Part shown: positions 1 through 10,464 of the stretch, piece by piece
How positions within the stretch are numbered: position 1 is the stretch's first letter
Layout: each line of letters begins with the position of its first letter
NCBI RefSeq assembly: GCF_043290135.1
Contig: NC_134710.1
Coordinates: 199,925,692-199,989,691 of the forward strand
Direction of reading: 5' to 3'
Length of the DNA stretch: 64,000 nt
Source: Rhipicephalus microplus
Taxonomy: Eukaryota > Arthropoda > Arachnida > Ixodida > Ixodidae
Notes under the pieces: generated by a model
Seen by the model: only the letters and a program-made list of their open reading frames with translations
The model's database searches: none
What the model was told of the DNA's origin: nothing
Program-made: the position numbers and the translations under genes

Positions 1-19
1 GGCTTATTTTCCTCAACAG

Positions 20-686
20 TCGAGTGTCTCAAGCTCATCTTTCCTTTCTGACCTGGTCACGCCAGCTTCTTCGTACTTGGCACACTGTCCCTCCAGACGC
101 CGGATGAAGCAAAAGCCACCACTTCGGCTTCAGCCCACTGTCAGGAGCCAAATGTACGCCAGGTACTGGCGCAGTCTTTGGTAAAGTGTGCAGACACTCG
201 CTTTTTGCCAAGTGTCGTCAGCGCAAAAGAATCGCCATGGTCAATTCTGCCGGAGAATGATGTCATCAAAGACCTGCCGCTGCAGGCCACTGTTGCATCT
301 GACAAAACGTCGGACCACGTCGGCTTCATGGCAAGTCACACAGCAGAATGTGAGGACGATTTGCCTGACAAGCCAGCACATGAACTCTGCTCAGCCATAC
401 TGCACACGTCCAGTGTGACAGACACTCACACCTCGACGTTCCCGGAACAGCACAGACGTCCCCGCTCAGTGCGGGTGTTTGTTAATAGTCACGATGACTT
501 GCAACTGGTACCGCCTACCAGCTCCATATCGTGCAAGTTGTCGCATTTATTCGCGGCACAGACGAGACCTGCTATGACCAGCTCGACAAAGCCAGTGTCG
601 TCCTCCAGAGTACCTGGTATTTCAGCAAGACAAGTCACAGCATGCTGATGACTGACCTCTACGGAACTCCTAGTGCCTCCCTTTAG
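20..686 (+). pseudogene. Unidentified coding-like stretch, frame-shifted
   Basis: I do not recognise the product. Frame 1 is open from about 52 to the TGA at 646-648 (about 198 codons). From about 498 frame 3 becomes the more protein-like reading, with aromatic and charged residues, and stops at 684-686. The window opens with a pyrimidine-rich stretch ending in CAG at 17-19, which could be a splice acceptor. A donor-like GTAAAG lies at 181. The pattern fits either an old retroelement polyprotein remnant with one shift near 500, or part of a host gene entering from the left. The frame-3 tail vaguely recalls the linker before a BEL/Pao integrase, but this is only an impression. Length of open frame is the only real support. 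Confidence 0.25.
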
Positions 687-689
687 AGA

Positions 690-1515
690 CAATTTCAGCA
701 GCTTTGCTGCTCGCAGTCATGGCCGAATTAAACGATAAAGTGTGGCCACAGAGCTTCGTGCGCTCACGCAGCGCGTGAAGACGAAAACGACGAAGGTGAG
801 ATAAAAAAAAATTGGCCCCTTATTTGCATGTTTCACTGCAACCGTCGTCAAAAGACGATAGTCTTGCGTCTGCAGAGAGTGAACAATACGTTTATTTGAT
901 GTTCTGTGTGAGAAAACTGGTGAATTGTATTCTGTGGGCACTGCGTTAGAATCTCTCGATCCGTGCAGCAAAGGCGAACGAGCACATGGAGGCACGTTAG
1001 ACACGAGTGCTATATGACAGTTATCTTCCAAAAATGAAGGAAGGCATGCGCACTTGTTTTGGAGGCAACAAAGTGTACAACGGAAAGCGGCGGGCAGGTG
1101 CCACCACCGCGTCGTCTTAGCAAAGCCTTGGAAACACTTGCCTTTTTGAGCACAGCGCAGCGTGATAAACGCTACGGTCCTTATTATTACTTATGTATGG
1201 CTTCTCTAGTATAAAGACACACAGAATATTGACGTGTTGTTATCGTGCTTCAGAGATGCGCAATAATTGCTTTTTAATTGACAATCAAACATGTATGAAC
1301 GCTGAAACTTGAGCAATATTGGTGGGCGCTGCAAATGAGGTTGGTGGTTTGGAGGATCGTTTGGGACCGTTGGAAGTATCATTACGGCAGACAAACAGAC
1401 AAATGTACAGATAGACAGACAGACCGAAATTGTTGCGTCGAAGTACTTCCCCAAAAAGAAATATTATCTTCAAATAACAACTGGCGATACGAACGGGCGT
1501 TGTCGCTGTCTCAGT
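690..1515. other. No gene seen
   Basis: This 0.8-kb stretch has no convincing coding region. It contains a short imperfect (CAGA)n run at about 1387-1425 and then grades into the CA/TA microsatellite. Confidence 0.5.
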
Positions 1516-1519
1516 CGAT

Positions 1520-1526
1520 AATATAT

Positions 1527-1592
<66 letters not shown>
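1520..1592. repeat. (CA)n-(TA)n microsatellite
   Basis: An alternating AC run passes into an uninterrupted TA run that ends exactly where the 5' LTR of the gypsy element begins. TA repeats resume at 7097 directly after the 3' LTR, so the LTR element sits inside this simple repeat. Confidence 0.95.
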
Positions 1593-1594
<2 letters not shown>

Positions 1595-1771
1595 CCGCGC
1601 CCGAAACAAAGAACAAAGACGATGTGTGCGCCAACAGCCTCGTGAAAAGGGGGACTGAAGAAGACGACATGCTTTTGTTTTGCTCGCCTGCTCTTGGCTC
1701 CTGCATAAAAACACACGCCGTCGGTCCTCGGACTCAACGTCTCGGTGCACTGCTTACGTTGAACCGCGACA
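1593..1771 (+). repeat. 5' LTR of gypsy element
   Basis: 179 bp, begins TGCCGCGCCC and ends GAACCGCGACA. It aligns without gaps to 6918-7096 with about ten substitutions by eye, nearly all transitions. A TATA-like GCATAAAAAC lies about two thirds along and could be the LTR promoter element. Confidence 0.93.
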
Positions 1772-1772
1772 C

Positions 1773-1790
1773 TGGTGGAGGCGCTGGGTT
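1773..1790 (+). promoter_or_regulatory. Candidate tRNA primer-binding site
   Basis: One base after the 5' LTR the sequence begins TGG (TGGTGGAGGCGCTGGG), as expected for the complement of a tRNA 3' CCA end. I could not assign the tRNA. Confidence 0.45.
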
Positions 1791-1958
1791 GCAAGCCTGC
1801 CGATGCTCAACACCCCATCTGGGAGCCGTTCATCAAGTCCCGACACGTAGCCACCTGTTACGACACTAGTGCACCGCTTCAGTCGGCGGTTGCTAGGCCT
1901 ATCTCCTGAGCTGACCTCCTTCGACGAACATTCTACCAAGCATTACGTACCTCTACCA

Positions 1959-3192
1959 ATGGCCTCCGCTAGCCAGCCACAGTTGGTCCAAGGGATACAA
2001 GACAGCCCCGTTTCCAATCCAGCCCAGGTAACACTTCTTCAGCCGCTTGTGCCTGATCGCTTCAGTGGTGCCCCACATGAAGATGTTGAAGATTAGCTTG
2101 AGCATTACGAACGCGTTGCCGACATCAACCAGTGGAATGCTCAACAGAAGCTCGCCCGCATGTACTTCACTCTCGATGACAGCGCTCACACGTGGCTTGA
2201 GAATCAAGAAGGCCAAATATCCACTTGGGATGAGTTTCGTCAGCAGCAGATTGACACCTTTGCTAGCGTCGACCGTCGAAAGCAGGCTCAGCAGTTGCTC
2301 GAGTTAAGGCTTCAAAAACCTAACAAACCTGTGGCAATGTTTGCTGAAGGCGTGACGCGCCTCTGTCGTCGGGCTGATTCCAACATCTCCGAGGTGAAGA
2401 AGTTGCGCTACCTTATGCGCGGCGTGAAAGAACAACTGTTCGCTGGACTTGTGCGCAATGCCCCAACTATCGTGGCCGATTTTATAAGAGAAGCCACTGC
2501 CATTGAGTGTGCTCTGCACCAAAGATCGAGGCAATATGATCGCTCATCCACTACCTCCCTAATCAACGCCGCTTCAGTGACTCTGGACAGTCAGGGCTCC
2601 CTACGTGACCTGATCAGAGATATTGTCCGAGAAGAAATTCAGAAGCTTTGGACTCCTCCAGTGGATCCGCCGTTGCCTCAGTCGTTCGTGACGAACTTAG
2701 GCACGCTTTTTCAGCAGCTGATCTTGGTCGCGATCAGCGTCAACTGAGTTACGCCGACGCTGTCCGCCGTCCACCACCCGTCCCGTCTATTACATCATAC
2801 TACCAGCCACCTACAGCCGCACCTTCGTCGCAACCATTGCAGGAGGCTTTCAGACGTCGGCTCATGTCTCCGATGTCTCCATGCCACCAGCCACCACTTG
2901 CCGCGCTTTACTCACCACCACGAGACGCCCACAATTTTGCAGAACGGACGCTTGGCGCACCGTCGATCGGCGCCCTCTCTGCTTCAACTGTTGTGGTGCC
3001 GGCCATATAGCTCGCTATTGTTGGTACCGCGAGACATCGCTTCGGCTGTCTCGGCCAGGGTACGACGGTCGCCGTCCCAACGACGACTACATTGTTCGCC
3101 ATGACGACCCTGGTTTTCGAGGACCTTCAACAACGTGGTCTCCCTATCACGAGTCGCTTCCTAATTGCCAGCCCAATTCCACCCACAGGTAA
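1959..3192 (+). pseudogene. gag: gag of gypsy element, broken
   Basis: Gag would form the particle that packages the element RNA. The ATG at 1959 opens a frame that meets TAG at 2094-2096 and continues in the same frame to 2747. This part carries a retrotransposon-gag capsid core, with residues of the type YFTLDDSAHTWL and WDEFRQQQ. Coding then moves to a second frame (about 2648-3010) and a third (2881-3192), which implies at least two indels. A CCHC zinc knuckle (CFNCCGAGHIARYC, C-X2-C-X4-H-X4-C) lies at 2980-3021, followed by an Arg/Ser/Pro-rich tail. A functional capsid protein cannot be made from this copy. Confidence 0.88.
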
Positions 3193-3347
3193 CGCTCTCC
3201 ATCCCCTGCACAGACATCGTCACTGAATCGACGTACTTTTGCTGACCTTCGGGAAACAAGGTCGCCCAGCTCTTACCGGGGAAACCAAAGGCGGCGACCT
3301 CTCGCGGTAAGGTCGCAGCCCGACCACAAGACGATAAAAAGTCCCCA

Positions 3348-5399
3348 GTGCTGCCACTACAGAACGACTCAACGCCGAAGAATATTAACAACGACGAAAT
3401 GGTGAGCGCCGACCTCAATGTAATTATTGATGGAGAGAAAGTGATGGCCTTAGTCGATACGGGTGCTGAGTTTTCCATAATAAGTCACAAGCTGGCTGAT
3501 AATCTTAGAAAAGTAAAAACGCCATGGACAGGACCATATATTAGAACAGCGGGTGGTCAATTGACGCTCCCTACTGAAAGATGCACAGCAAGATTCAGCA
3601 TAGGAGATTCTTCTTTCGTCGCGACTTTCATTGTTCTCCCAGAGTGCTGCAAAGATTCAATTATAGGAATGGACTATCTCAGGGAGCATGGTGCAATAAT
3701 CAACCTCCCGGACCGCGTGGTTTCATTTTACGAGAGTGCTCGTCTGACTGATCCTACATCACCAGAGCACAAATCCTTTCGTCTCAAAGACCACAATATA
3801 GTCGTGCCGCCTCGATCATGTATCCTCGTTTCAGTAGCATGTGACGTACCGTTCGACGGTGAAGGAGTCACCGACCAACCAACCTCGCTGCTTTTCACAC
3901 ACGGGATTTCCGTAGCACGAGGAATAGTCAATTTCACCGATGGCCGAACGAACTTGCTGTTGACCAGTTTCACCTCCAAGCGCCAGCACCTTCCAAAAGG
4001 CACAACGTTGGTACATTTCGACGAGATCGCAGATGTTTGTGACTGCTTTTCAGCACTCGAAGCAACACCTGCACAAGACCCACGTGACCTAGCACCTAAC
4101 CTTGACGTTAGCCCTACTTTAACTCAGCAACAGCGGGAACGCCTGCTTGTGCTCCTAGACGAGTTCCACGACTGTTTTGCGTCGACCTCGAAAGTTGGCA
4201 GGACGTCCTTGACCAAGCACCGAATCATCACAGAGGACACGGCTAGACCAATTCATCGAAATCCGTACCGTGTGGCTTCAAAAGAACGAGAAGCGATAGA
4301 ACAGCAGGTAACAAAATGGCTTGAAGACGATGTCATTCAACCGTCAAAAAGCCCCTGGGCATCACCTGTTGTTCTAGTGAAAAAGAAGGATGGCAGCCTG
4401 CATTTCTGTGTGGACTATCGAAAGCTAAATCAGGTTACAAAAAAGGACGTGTACCCGCTTCCCCGCATAGATGATTCGATTGAGAGGCTTCGAAACGCAC
4501 GTTACTTCTCTTCCATGGACACAAAGAGCGGATATTGGCAAATTGAAGTAGACCCCAAGTATCGTGAAAAAACCGCTTTCGTGAAGCCAGACGGACTGTA
4601 CGAATTTAAGGTTTTACCATTTGGCTTGTGCTCTGCGCCTGCAACTTTCCAGCGTCTCATGGATACCGTTCTCTCTGGGCTTAAATGGAGAACCTGCCTA
4701 GTATACCTTGACGACGTCATTGTGTTTTCTACAACGTTTGACGAACACCTTCAACGATTGCAAATGGTCTTGCAGGCCATACGGGCCGCAGGTCTGACGC
4801 TCAAGCCAGAGAAATGTCACTTCTGCTTTGAGGAACTGCAGTTTGTTGGCCAGGTCATCAGTTACGCAGGAGTTTGTCCAGACCCCGAAAAAGTTGCCGC
4901 CGTCGCACAGTTTCCAAGACCATCAGACAAAAAGGCAGTGAGGCGTTTTATGGGTCTCTGTGCATATTATCGGTGGTTTATTCCAGATTTTGCGCGCATT
5001 GCGTCACCTCTAAGTCGTCTCACGAGGGATGACGTTGCATTTGTTTGGGCCGACGAACAGGGAGAGGCGGTCATTGACTTGCGGCAACGCCTACAGACGA
5101 CCCCCGTGCTTGCCCATTTTGATGACACAGCCCCTACAGTGCTCCATACAGACGCCAGCAATGTTGGCCTCGGAGCTGTGCTTGTGCAGCGCCAGGAAGA
5201 CGAGGAAAGAGTGATCGCTTACGCAAGCAGAAATCTGTCACGCACAGAAGCAAATTACTCGACCACTGAAAAGGAATGCTTCACCGTGGTGTGGGCAGTT
5301 ATGAAATTTCGCCCATACCTGTACGGCCACCCATTCAAGGTTATCAGTGACCACCATTCGTTGTGTTGGTTAACAAGTATGAAAGATCCTTCCGGGTGA
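3348..5399 (+). pseudogene. pol: pol (protease, RT, RNase H) of gypsy element, ends at stop
   Basis: This 683-codon frame has no obvious own ATG at its start and would normally be expressed with gag. An aspartic protease motif LVDTGAEFS is at residues 35-43. A reverse transcriptase follows, with VLVKKKDGS, the motif-A region, and the catalytic YLDD at residues 453-456. RNase H has its first Asp in LHTDASN at residue 602 and the TEKE region shortly after. The frame stops at TGA 5397-5399 in a region that is normally continuous, and the same frame carries on to integrase. The lesion is compatible with a CpG transition. Protease and RT active sites look intact; the polyprotein does not. Confidence 0.93.
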
Positions 5400-6821
5400 T
5401 TGGCACGCTGGATCCTTAGACTACAGGAGTTTGATATAACGATGGTGTATAAGTCGGGAAAACGACACACGGACGCCGACTGCCTATCTCGATCACCAAT
5501 AGAGTCAGCTGCTTCTTTTGATGAAGAGAGAGCGTTCCTCGGAATCCCCGACACGTCAACCATCGCAGATCACCAGCATGACAATCCTGAGCTACTTGGC
5601 TTGATTATGTATTTAGAAGGACGAAGCCAGAATGCACCCAAAGTCTTTACAAGAGGACTATCGTCGTTCTGTCTGAGAAACAATATCCTTTACAAAATGA
5701 ACTTCTTGTCAGACGGGTCCACCTACCTGCTTGTCGTCCCTACCACTCTTCGTTCTGAGGTGTTGCAAGCGTGCCACAACGAGGTAACATCTGGACATTT
5801 AGGCTACACGCGCACACTGAGCAGAATTCGAGGGAGATACTACTGGCCTAGACTCACCGCCGCCGTGAAGCATCATGTTCGGACCTGCCTCGATTGCCAG
5901 CGGCGCAAGTCACCTCCAACGAAACGAGCCGGTTTGCTACACCCTGTCCAGATCCCGACAACGCCATTTGACCAGATCGGAATGGACCTTTTGGGCCCAC
6001 TTCTCACCTCGAGTGTTGGTAACCACTGGGTCATAGTGGCGACAGACTACCTTACTCGCTACGCCGAGACAAAAGCCATCCAGAGAGGCACAGCAAAGTA
6101 GGTAGCCCGGTTCTTCGTAGGGAACATTGTGCTGAGACTTGGTGCGCCATCGATCGTTATAACAGGTCGCGGAACCGCATTCACGGCCGCGCTTTTAGAT
6201 CATGTGTTGGTGCTCAGTGGTACTATTCATCGCAAGTCGACAGCTTACCATCCACAAACCAACGGGTTGACCGAGCGACTTCGCAAAACTCTGGAAGACA
6301 TGACTTCATTGTATGTGGACATCGAACACAAAAACTGGGACGACATTCACCCTTACAAAACGTTCGCATACAATACTGCCAAACAAGAAACCACACGGAT
6401 GACCCCATTCAGCCTTCTTCACGGACGAGAAGTAAGAACGATGTTAGACGCGATGCTGCCACACGAATGCGATGACAACGAAACGAGGGCTGACGCGTTT
6501 ACTCAACGCGCAGAGGAAGCCAGGCAGCTCGCACGTCTGCGAATATACCAACAGCAAGTGTACGACGCAGGCCACTATAACCAACGTCATACACCTGTAA
6601 CGTACGAAACCGGGGACAGGGTATGGGTGTGGACGCCTGTGCGAAGACAGGGACTATCCGAAAAATTGCTCAGAAGATACTTCGGACCTTATCGACTGCT
6701 GCGACGACTAAGTGACGTTACCTATGAAGTCGTCCCGGATAGCCCAAACTGTTTAAGGCGTCGCCAGCACCGACCTGAGCTTGTGCACGTAGTGCGCATT
6801 AAGCCATACGTCAGCGAGTGA
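5400..6821 (+). pseudogene. pol: RNase H end and integrase of gypsy element, interrupted
   Basis: In frame with the RT block. It contains the end of RNase H, the HHCC zinc region of integrase (about 5770-5905, with HLGYTRT and CLDCQRRK), and the first catalytic Asp in GMDLLGP. A TAG at 6099-6101 interrupts the core. After it, the segment where a DDE integrase carries its second Asp reads ITGRGTAF: that position (codon 6165-6167) is Gly. The Glu in NGLTERL remains. The C-terminal part has an RYFGPYR module and ends at 6819-6821 without a chromodomain. Two independent lesions make this integrase inactive. Confidence 0.93.
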
Positions 6822-6904
6822 CTCTGCGAGGCACCGTCGCTTCTACAAAGTGACTTCATGCGCGAATTACTGTCTCAGCTATAGCATCGGGGCGATGCTC
6901 TTCT

Positions 6905-6917
6905 AAGGGGAGGCAAA
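6905..6917 (+). promoter_or_regulatory. Polypurine tract
   Basis: AAGGGGAGGCAAA lies directly before the TG of the 3' LTR, where plus-strand DNA priming occurs in LTR elements. One C interrupts it. Confidence 0.75.
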
Positions 6918-7096
6918 TGTCACGCCCGAAACAAAGAACGAAGACGATGTGCGCGCCAACAGCCTCGTGAAAAGGAAGACTGAAGAAGACGATGTGCTTT
7001 TGTTTTGCTCGCCTGCTCTTGGCTCCTGCAAAAAAACACACGCCGTCGGTTCTCGGACTCAACGTCTCGGTGCACTGCTTACGTTGAACCGCGACA
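6918..7096 (+). repeat. 3' LTR of gypsy element
   Basis: 179 bp, begins TGTCACGCCC and ends GAACCGCGACA. It pairs with 1593-1771 without gaps. The (TA)n tract resumes at 7097. Confidence 0.93.
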
Positions 7097-7163
7097 ATAT
7101 ATATATATATATGTATATATATATAGGCAGGCATGGTGGTTGAGTGGCCGTAGCGTTGCATAT
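7097..7163. repeat. (TA)n and short spacer between two elements
   Basis: About 28 bp of TA repeat with one TG step, then a 39-bp unique stretch with GTGGTTGAGTGGCCG that could be a tRNA-like scrap, then the left arm of the Penelope-like element. Confidence 0.8.
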
Positions 7164-7525
7164 AGTCTAGTAGATCCTCCGTGAGCGGTCACAACGTGGT
7201 TTATTTCGACGTTTCGGCCTAGGGTCTGGCCTTCATCAGGAATAAAGATACAGTTTGTCGGTGCTCAGCTTTATACAATCTCGAATCAGAGGGCAAGGTA
7301 AGAGGAAAAAAAAAGAAAAGAAAAAAAAGAAAAGAAAAGGAAAGAAAAAAAGAAAAAAGATAAAAATTATATACGGTGAACGCCCCTCGGGTGCCCCCCT
7401 TCCACTTTTCCCTCCACTCCCCCCCATCTCTCTCCCCCCTCTCCCCTTCACCTTTCTGATGTCAGCGGTCTGTGTATGTTTCCGTTCACTAGCGCATTAC
7501 TCCCGATCAGACGGTCCCTCCTGGC
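7164..7525 (-). repeat. Left inverted terminal repeat of Penelope-like element
   Basis: About 362 bp, reverse complement of 10465-10822 with scattered substitutions and small length changes in an A-rich tract (about 7298-7361; its partner on the right is T-rich). The ATG at 7476 lies inside this arm, so the first 16 or so codons of the long frame are arm sequence. The arm starts AGTCTAGTAGATCC. Confidence 0.93.
7200..7246 (-). ncRNA. Hammerhead ribozyme motif (left arm, antisense)
   Basis: On the minus strand: stem I strand TTTATTC (7240-7246), core CTGATGA (7233-7239), stem II with GGCC on both sides of a short loop (7216-7232), core GAAA, a minimal stem III AC/GT, GTC cleavage triplet (7208-7210), and the second stem I strand GAAATAAA (7200-7207). 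Stem I pairs GAA with TTC and AAA with TTT around a small internal loop. This is the minimal type I form known from Penelope-like elements, which usually needs two copies to pair. It faces away from the RT frame. Confidence 0.82.
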
Positions 7526-10022
7526 TCTTAATCATAGTGACAAACAGGTAAAGAAACTGGTCGCTATGACCAACACCATTCTCCGCCACAACACTTTATC
7601 GAACAAAGAAATCACGCGATTAACAGAATTTGAGCAGAATAAATACCAAGCCATCAGGGCCACAAAACTTCATAAACTCGAAAGAGACCATGTGCCCAAA
7701 TCCGCGTTCCCTGATACAGTGCCTTATCATTACAACACCACCACCCAGGAAAACACTAATGGTACAAACGAGCACCCATCTAGGAACACACCGTGTGACA
7801 CTGTGGTTGTAAACTTATCGGACACGAGCTTGTCACCTGACGAAGTAAAACTGCTATCTAAGGGACTAAGCTTCTGCCCGACCACAAAATTTTTCGATGA
7901 ATTCCACTTACTCCGAGACCTCGACAACTTCGCTCGAAGCTTAAGGTTGCGCGAATATTTCTTAGATAGGCCTTCTAACCACAAAACAATTCACCGTCGT
8001 AAATCAAATGATTGGACACCGAACAGTAATCGAGACAAGTGCTTGGACCTTTATATCACCGCAGTACAGAAAGATATAGTACACGAATACCACAGACAGA
8101 AAGGAAACCGAGAAAACTTGACCAAATCTGAAAAAATAAGCATGAAAAATTTGGCATCTAGGACAGACATAACAATAAAACCCGCTGACAAAGGAGGAGC
8201 AATTGTAGTCCTTAACACAACCAACTACCTACAAGAAGCATACCGCCAACTAGACGACTCAAGATTTTACGAACGCCTCCCAGGTGATCCGACAGACGAA
8301 TACAAACGTATCGTATCAACAGAACTAAAGAAACTGTTGGACGCAGAAAAGATAACCAACACTGACCACAAACTGATGCAAGCAGCATACCCTCGTCCAG
8401 GTCGCTTCTACATCCTCCCAAGAATTCATAAACCCGGTAACCCAGGTCGACCAATCATATCAGGCATCGGTACAATAACTGAACCCATATCAGGGTACGT
8501 GGACAAACTAATAAGCCACATTCCATGCACCCTCGCGTCGTACATAAAAGACACCACACATTTTCTTCGAGACATTGCGGGTGTCTGTGTGCCGAAAAAC
8601 TCGTACTTGGTTACCCTTGATGTCTCTTCATTATATACAAATATTCCTCATGATGACGGCATAGCTGCACTAAGAAACATGTACACAAACCATAGACAAT
8701 CTAACACCCCAGATTTCTCTGCCATTGCAACATTGACGAGGATGGTCCTCGAATTAAATTCATTCGAGTTTAACCAAGAGTATTTTCGACAAATCAGCGG
8801 GACCGCTATGGGCACCAAAATGGCACCTAATTATGCCAACATATTTATGGGAAAGCTAGAATCTGAATTTCTTGCACAAAGTTCCTTGAAACCAATGTTA
8901 TACAGAAGATACATAGACGACATCTTTCTTATTTGGACCCACAGCGAGGACGAACTTCTCAGCTTTATAGACACTTACAATGCTGTACACCCGAACATAC
9001 ACTTCACACACACATACTCGCAAGTTACCGTAAATTTTCTTGATGTTACCATAACGATAGAAGAAGAGAAGCTCTCTACAACCCTATATCGCAAACCAAC
9101 GGATCGACAACAATACCTTCATTACCAAAGCGATCACCCACGCCACTGTAAAAACAGTATTCCATACAGCCAGGCTCACCGGTTTAAGCGAATCTGCTCT
9201 AGAGACGCTGACTTTGACACGAGCTCACAGAGGCTAAAACTTATGCTCGAGCAACAAAAATACCCCCCACATGTAATTAATGACGCTGTTCAAAAAGCGA
9301 GAAAACTAAAGCGTGAAGACTTACTTATGAAGCGACCACCACGAGAAGACCCACAACGAACAAACCTCTGCTTGACTTACAGCACAAACTTCCCCAGTGT
9401 AAACAAAATCCTTAAACGACATTACAACATTCTGGAACAAAGTGAACGTCTGAAACGCGCATTCCCATCCGCTCCAGGCGTCGTTTACCGACGACCACGT
9501 AACCTCAAAGACACCCTTGTCCACTCCCAAATTAACACATCACCCCCAAATAATTCATGCCGCCCTTGCTTAAAGCCACGATGTCTTGTATGTAAGGCGA
9601 TGCGAGAAACAGACAAAGCAACCAGCACGCAATCCAAGTTTTCGATTAACATACGAGGAAACCTAACATGCGATTCTTCTAATGTGGTGTACCTACTAGA
9701 ATGCAACGTGTGTGGTATGCAGTACATCGGACAAACAGAAACACCATTTAGGATTCGCTTCAATAATCACAGAGCCCATGCGAAATCAGCCCCAAGTCTA
9801 CCTCTATCAAAACATCTCAATCTTCCCGACCATGCATTCGACAAACTATCAGTAACGCTTTTAGAGACGGGATTTAAATCAAATCGAGAACGTGAACAAC
9901 GAGAGTCATACCTTATCCACCGATTTAACACCCTCGATAGAGGAATAAATGAGAATCCTGGTACACTTGCAGCAATTAAAGCATTAGAAAACAATAACGG
10001 CAACGATGAAAAAAGTAACTGA
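7476..10022 (+). CDS. Penelope-like polyprotein: reverse transcriptase + GIY-YIG endonuclease
   Basis: An 848-codon frame with no stop or shift, in the usual size range for Penelope-like ORFs. It would copy the element RNA and nick the target. Residues 1-16 lie in the left inverted repeat; Met31 (7566) is an equally plausible start. RT landmarks: PGRFYILPRIHKPG (fingers), LVTLDVSSLYTNIP (motif A with catalytic Asp), SGTAMGTKMAPNYAN (motif B) and RRYIDDIFLIW, with catalytic YIDD at residues 479-482. A linker has a double CxxC set (CRPCLKPRCLVC). The GIY-YIG nuclease begins VVYLLECNVCGMQYIGQT, with Tyr739 and Tyr750, followed by the Arg/His region FRIRFNNHR. Ten residues separate the two key tyrosines, as usual. 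All catalytic residues I can check are present. Confidence 0.95.
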   Translation: MFPFTSALLPIRRSLLALNHSDKQVKKLVAMTNTILRHNTLSNKEITRLTEFEQNKYQAIRATKLHKLERDHVPKSAFPDTVPYHYNTTTQENTNGTNEHPSRNTPCDTVVVNLSDTSLSPDEVKLLSKGLSFCPTTKFFDEFHLLRDLDNFARSLRLREYFLDRPSNHKTIHRRKSNDWTPNSNRDKCLDLYITAVQKDIVHEYHRQKGNRENLTKSEKISMKNLASRTDITIKPADKGGAIVVLNTTNYLQEAYRQLDDSRFYERLPGDPTDEYKRIVSTELKKLLDAEKITNTDHKLMQAAYPRPGRFYILPRIHKPGNPGRPIISGIGTITEPISGYVDKLISHIPCTLASYIKDTTHFLRDIAGVCVPKNSYLVTLDVSSLYTNIPHDDGIAALRNMYTNHRQSNTPDFSAIATLTRMVLELNSFEFNQEYFRQISGTAMGTKMAPNYANIFMGKLESEFLAQSSLKPMLYRRYIDDIFLIWTHSEDELLSFIDTYNAVHPNIHFTHTYSQVTVNFLDVTITIEEEKLSTTLYRKPTDRQQYLHYQSDHPRHCKNSIPYSQAHRFKRICSRDADFDTSSQRLKLMLEQQKYPPHVINDAVQKARKLKREDLLMKRPPREDPQRTNLCLTYSTNFPSVNKILKRHYNILEQSERLKRAFPSAPGVVYRRPRNLKDTLVHSQINTSPPNNSCRPCLKPRCLVCKAMRETDKATSTQSKFSINIRGNLTCDSSNVVYLLECNVCGMQYIGQTETPFRIRFNNHRAHAKSAPSLPLSKHLNLPDHAFDKLSVTLLETGFKSNREREQRESYLIHRFNTLDRGINENPGTLAAIKALENNNGNDEKSN

Positions 10023-10464
10023 GTTCACGGCACTGCAGCTGCGAAGGGCACTGGACAACCTAAAACAATTCCAAGTGTAACTACTCTTCCTAAGTGCAGC
10101 TGTCGTCTGTTTTCTGTTTTATTTTACTACCCAATCAATTGTGCCATGCACGACATGCCCAACAGCAACCATGTGCACAGCCGGGAGGCCCCCACGACAC
10201 GCGTAATTTAGAAGCGGGCCAGGAATTCGCATTGCACGCGCTTGCACAGCCTACCGCAATACGGGGCACCCCTATTTCTACGACGAAATGTTGACAGGGC
10301 GCGGAGTAGTTAAAGGCTTAGAACTTCCTAAAATGCCCACTGACCAGCCTCTGCCACAATACGCGGCCCCCGTCCTTCTACGACGAATTGTTTACGGGAC
10401 CCCGAGCAGTTAAAGGCTTAGGACTTCCCGAAAAGCTCTTTTTTGCCCCACACCGAACCGCCAG
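10023..10464 (+). other. 3' untranslated part of Penelope-like element
   Basis: Non-coding stretch between the stop codon and the right arm. It contains two diverged direct copies of a unit of about 88 bp (10247-10334 and 10345-10434). Confidence 0.7.
10247..10434 (+). repeat. Direct duplication in Penelope 3' UTR
   Basis: Two copies starting CAGCCT at 10247 and 10345 share blocks such as TCTACGACGAA, CAGTTAAAGGCTTAG / TAGTTAAAGGCTTAG and ACTTCC. They are roughly 75-80% alike by eye. Confidence 0.8.

Larger units (their letters stand above)
1593..7096 (+). mobile_element. Ty3/gypsy LTR retrotransposon, inactive
   Basis: A full-length 5.5-kb LTR retrotransposon with two 179-bp LTRs that start TG and end CA, a possible primer-binding site at about 1773, and a polypurine tract just before the 3' LTR. 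The order is gag, protease, reverse transcriptase, RNase H, integrase (protease and RT before integrase), which is Ty3/gypsy. There is no env-like frame and no visible chromodomain; the integrase ends in a GPY/F-type module. The copy is dead: gag has an in-frame TAG (2094-2096) and later frame changes, pol has stops at 5397-5399 and 6099-6101, and the integrase has lost a catalytic Asp. Both flanks are (TA)n; an ATAT duplication is possible but cannot be separated from the repeat. Confidence 0.95.

Noticed and set aside
1285..1794. Minus-strand 169-codon frame
   Set aside because: It crosses the TA microsatellite into the LTR and has a run of alternating Ile-Tyr. Shadow of repeat and LTR.
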